From NCBI RefSeq assembly GCF_002356415.1, contig NZ_AP018338.1, positions 62,001 to 126,000 of the forward strand: DNA of 64,000 nt. Reading direction: 5' to 3'. The notes under the pieces are model-generated. The model saw only the letters and a program-made list of their open reading frames with translations, did no database searches and was not told the origin of the DNA. Source of the stretch: Streptococcus oralis subsp. tigurinus (GTDB taxonomy: Bacteria; Bacillota; Bacilli; Lactobacillales; Streptococcaceae). Position 1 is the stretch's first letter. Each line of letters opens with the position of its first letter. Below are positions 63,997 to 64,000 of the stretch, piece after piece. A program made the position numbers and the translations under genes.

Positions 63997-64000
63997 ATGT
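63997..64000 (+). CDS. argH: Probable start of argH, cut by the window end
   Basis: An ATG at 63997, with CAGGAT just before it and AAAGGGA further upstream, opens a frame of only four bases. The position 27 bases after argG is where argH, argininosuccinate lyase, is expected in streptococci. The sequence alone cannot confirm it. Confidence 0.35.

Overview
The window is low-GC Firmicute chromosome and almost certainly a mitis-group Streptococcus (the S. mitis, S. oralis, S. pneumoniae neighbourhood). The evidence is the gene content and order: ctsR-clpC, nadR-pnuC-nudix, dusB-hslO, dltXABCD, adcRCBA, an N-glycan glycosidase cluster, DUF4299, PadR-DUF1700-DUF4097, sdaAB-sdaAA, a LysM protein, an arginine-binding lipoprotein and argG. 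From memory this follows two pneumococcal TIGR4 stretches (about SP_2195 down to SP_2141, then SP_0090 up to SP_0113). No rRNA, tRNA or CRISPR array was seen.

Positions 1 to about 7200 are the right-hand part of an integrated mobile element, best explained as a phage-satellite (PICI-like) island. It has a run of very small rightward genes, a VirE/D5-type replication helicase with an iteron-rich, AT-rich region just downstream that looks like its origin, coiled-coil proteins, a GC-rich palindromic segment, an ArpU-like regulator and a small LSM-like protein. No integrase is in view; it would lie left of the window. Positions 7240-14800 are housekeeping: CtsR-controlled clpC, an NAD salvage operon with an NrtR-type Nudix protein, a serine-rich lipoprotein and a YoaK-type membrane protein. 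Positions 14800-27250 hold dusB and hslO (leftward), the D-alanylation operon with the tiny dltX, a cell-wall anchored 5'-nucleotidase and the zinc uptake operon adcRCBA.

Positions 27250-42320 form a complete host N-glycan processing locus: GH29 fucosidase, GH92, GH125 and GH38 mannosidases, a ROK sugar kinase, a GH20 hexosaminidase and a sugar ABC importer. A 520-bp gap in front of it carries two palindromic pairs of DnaA-box-like sequences. Positions 42390-45540 hold a CPBP protease, a bacteriocin immunity protein, the tRNA hydroxylase TrhO and a DUF4299 protein.

Positions 45540-51330 are an AT-rich accessory island between DUF4299 and a DUF6574-like gene. It encodes an XRE/TPR regulator, a 73-residue orphan, a BcrA-type ABC transporter, a membrane-anchored extracellular protein and a C39-peptidase ABC exporter, but no recognisable precursor peptide. 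A remnant copy of the 3' end of the DUF4299 gene lies at the far end, so the island appears to have entered at that 3' end. This is the strongest candidate for an undescribed system in the window.

Positions 51385-64000 return to core genes: a membrane protein, the PadR operon, an MFS transporter, a glycosyltransferase and a FlaA1/CapD-type nucleotide-sugar enzyme, a HAD phosphatase, serine dehydratase, a LysM protein, an arginine-binding lipoprotein, argG and probably the first bases of argH.
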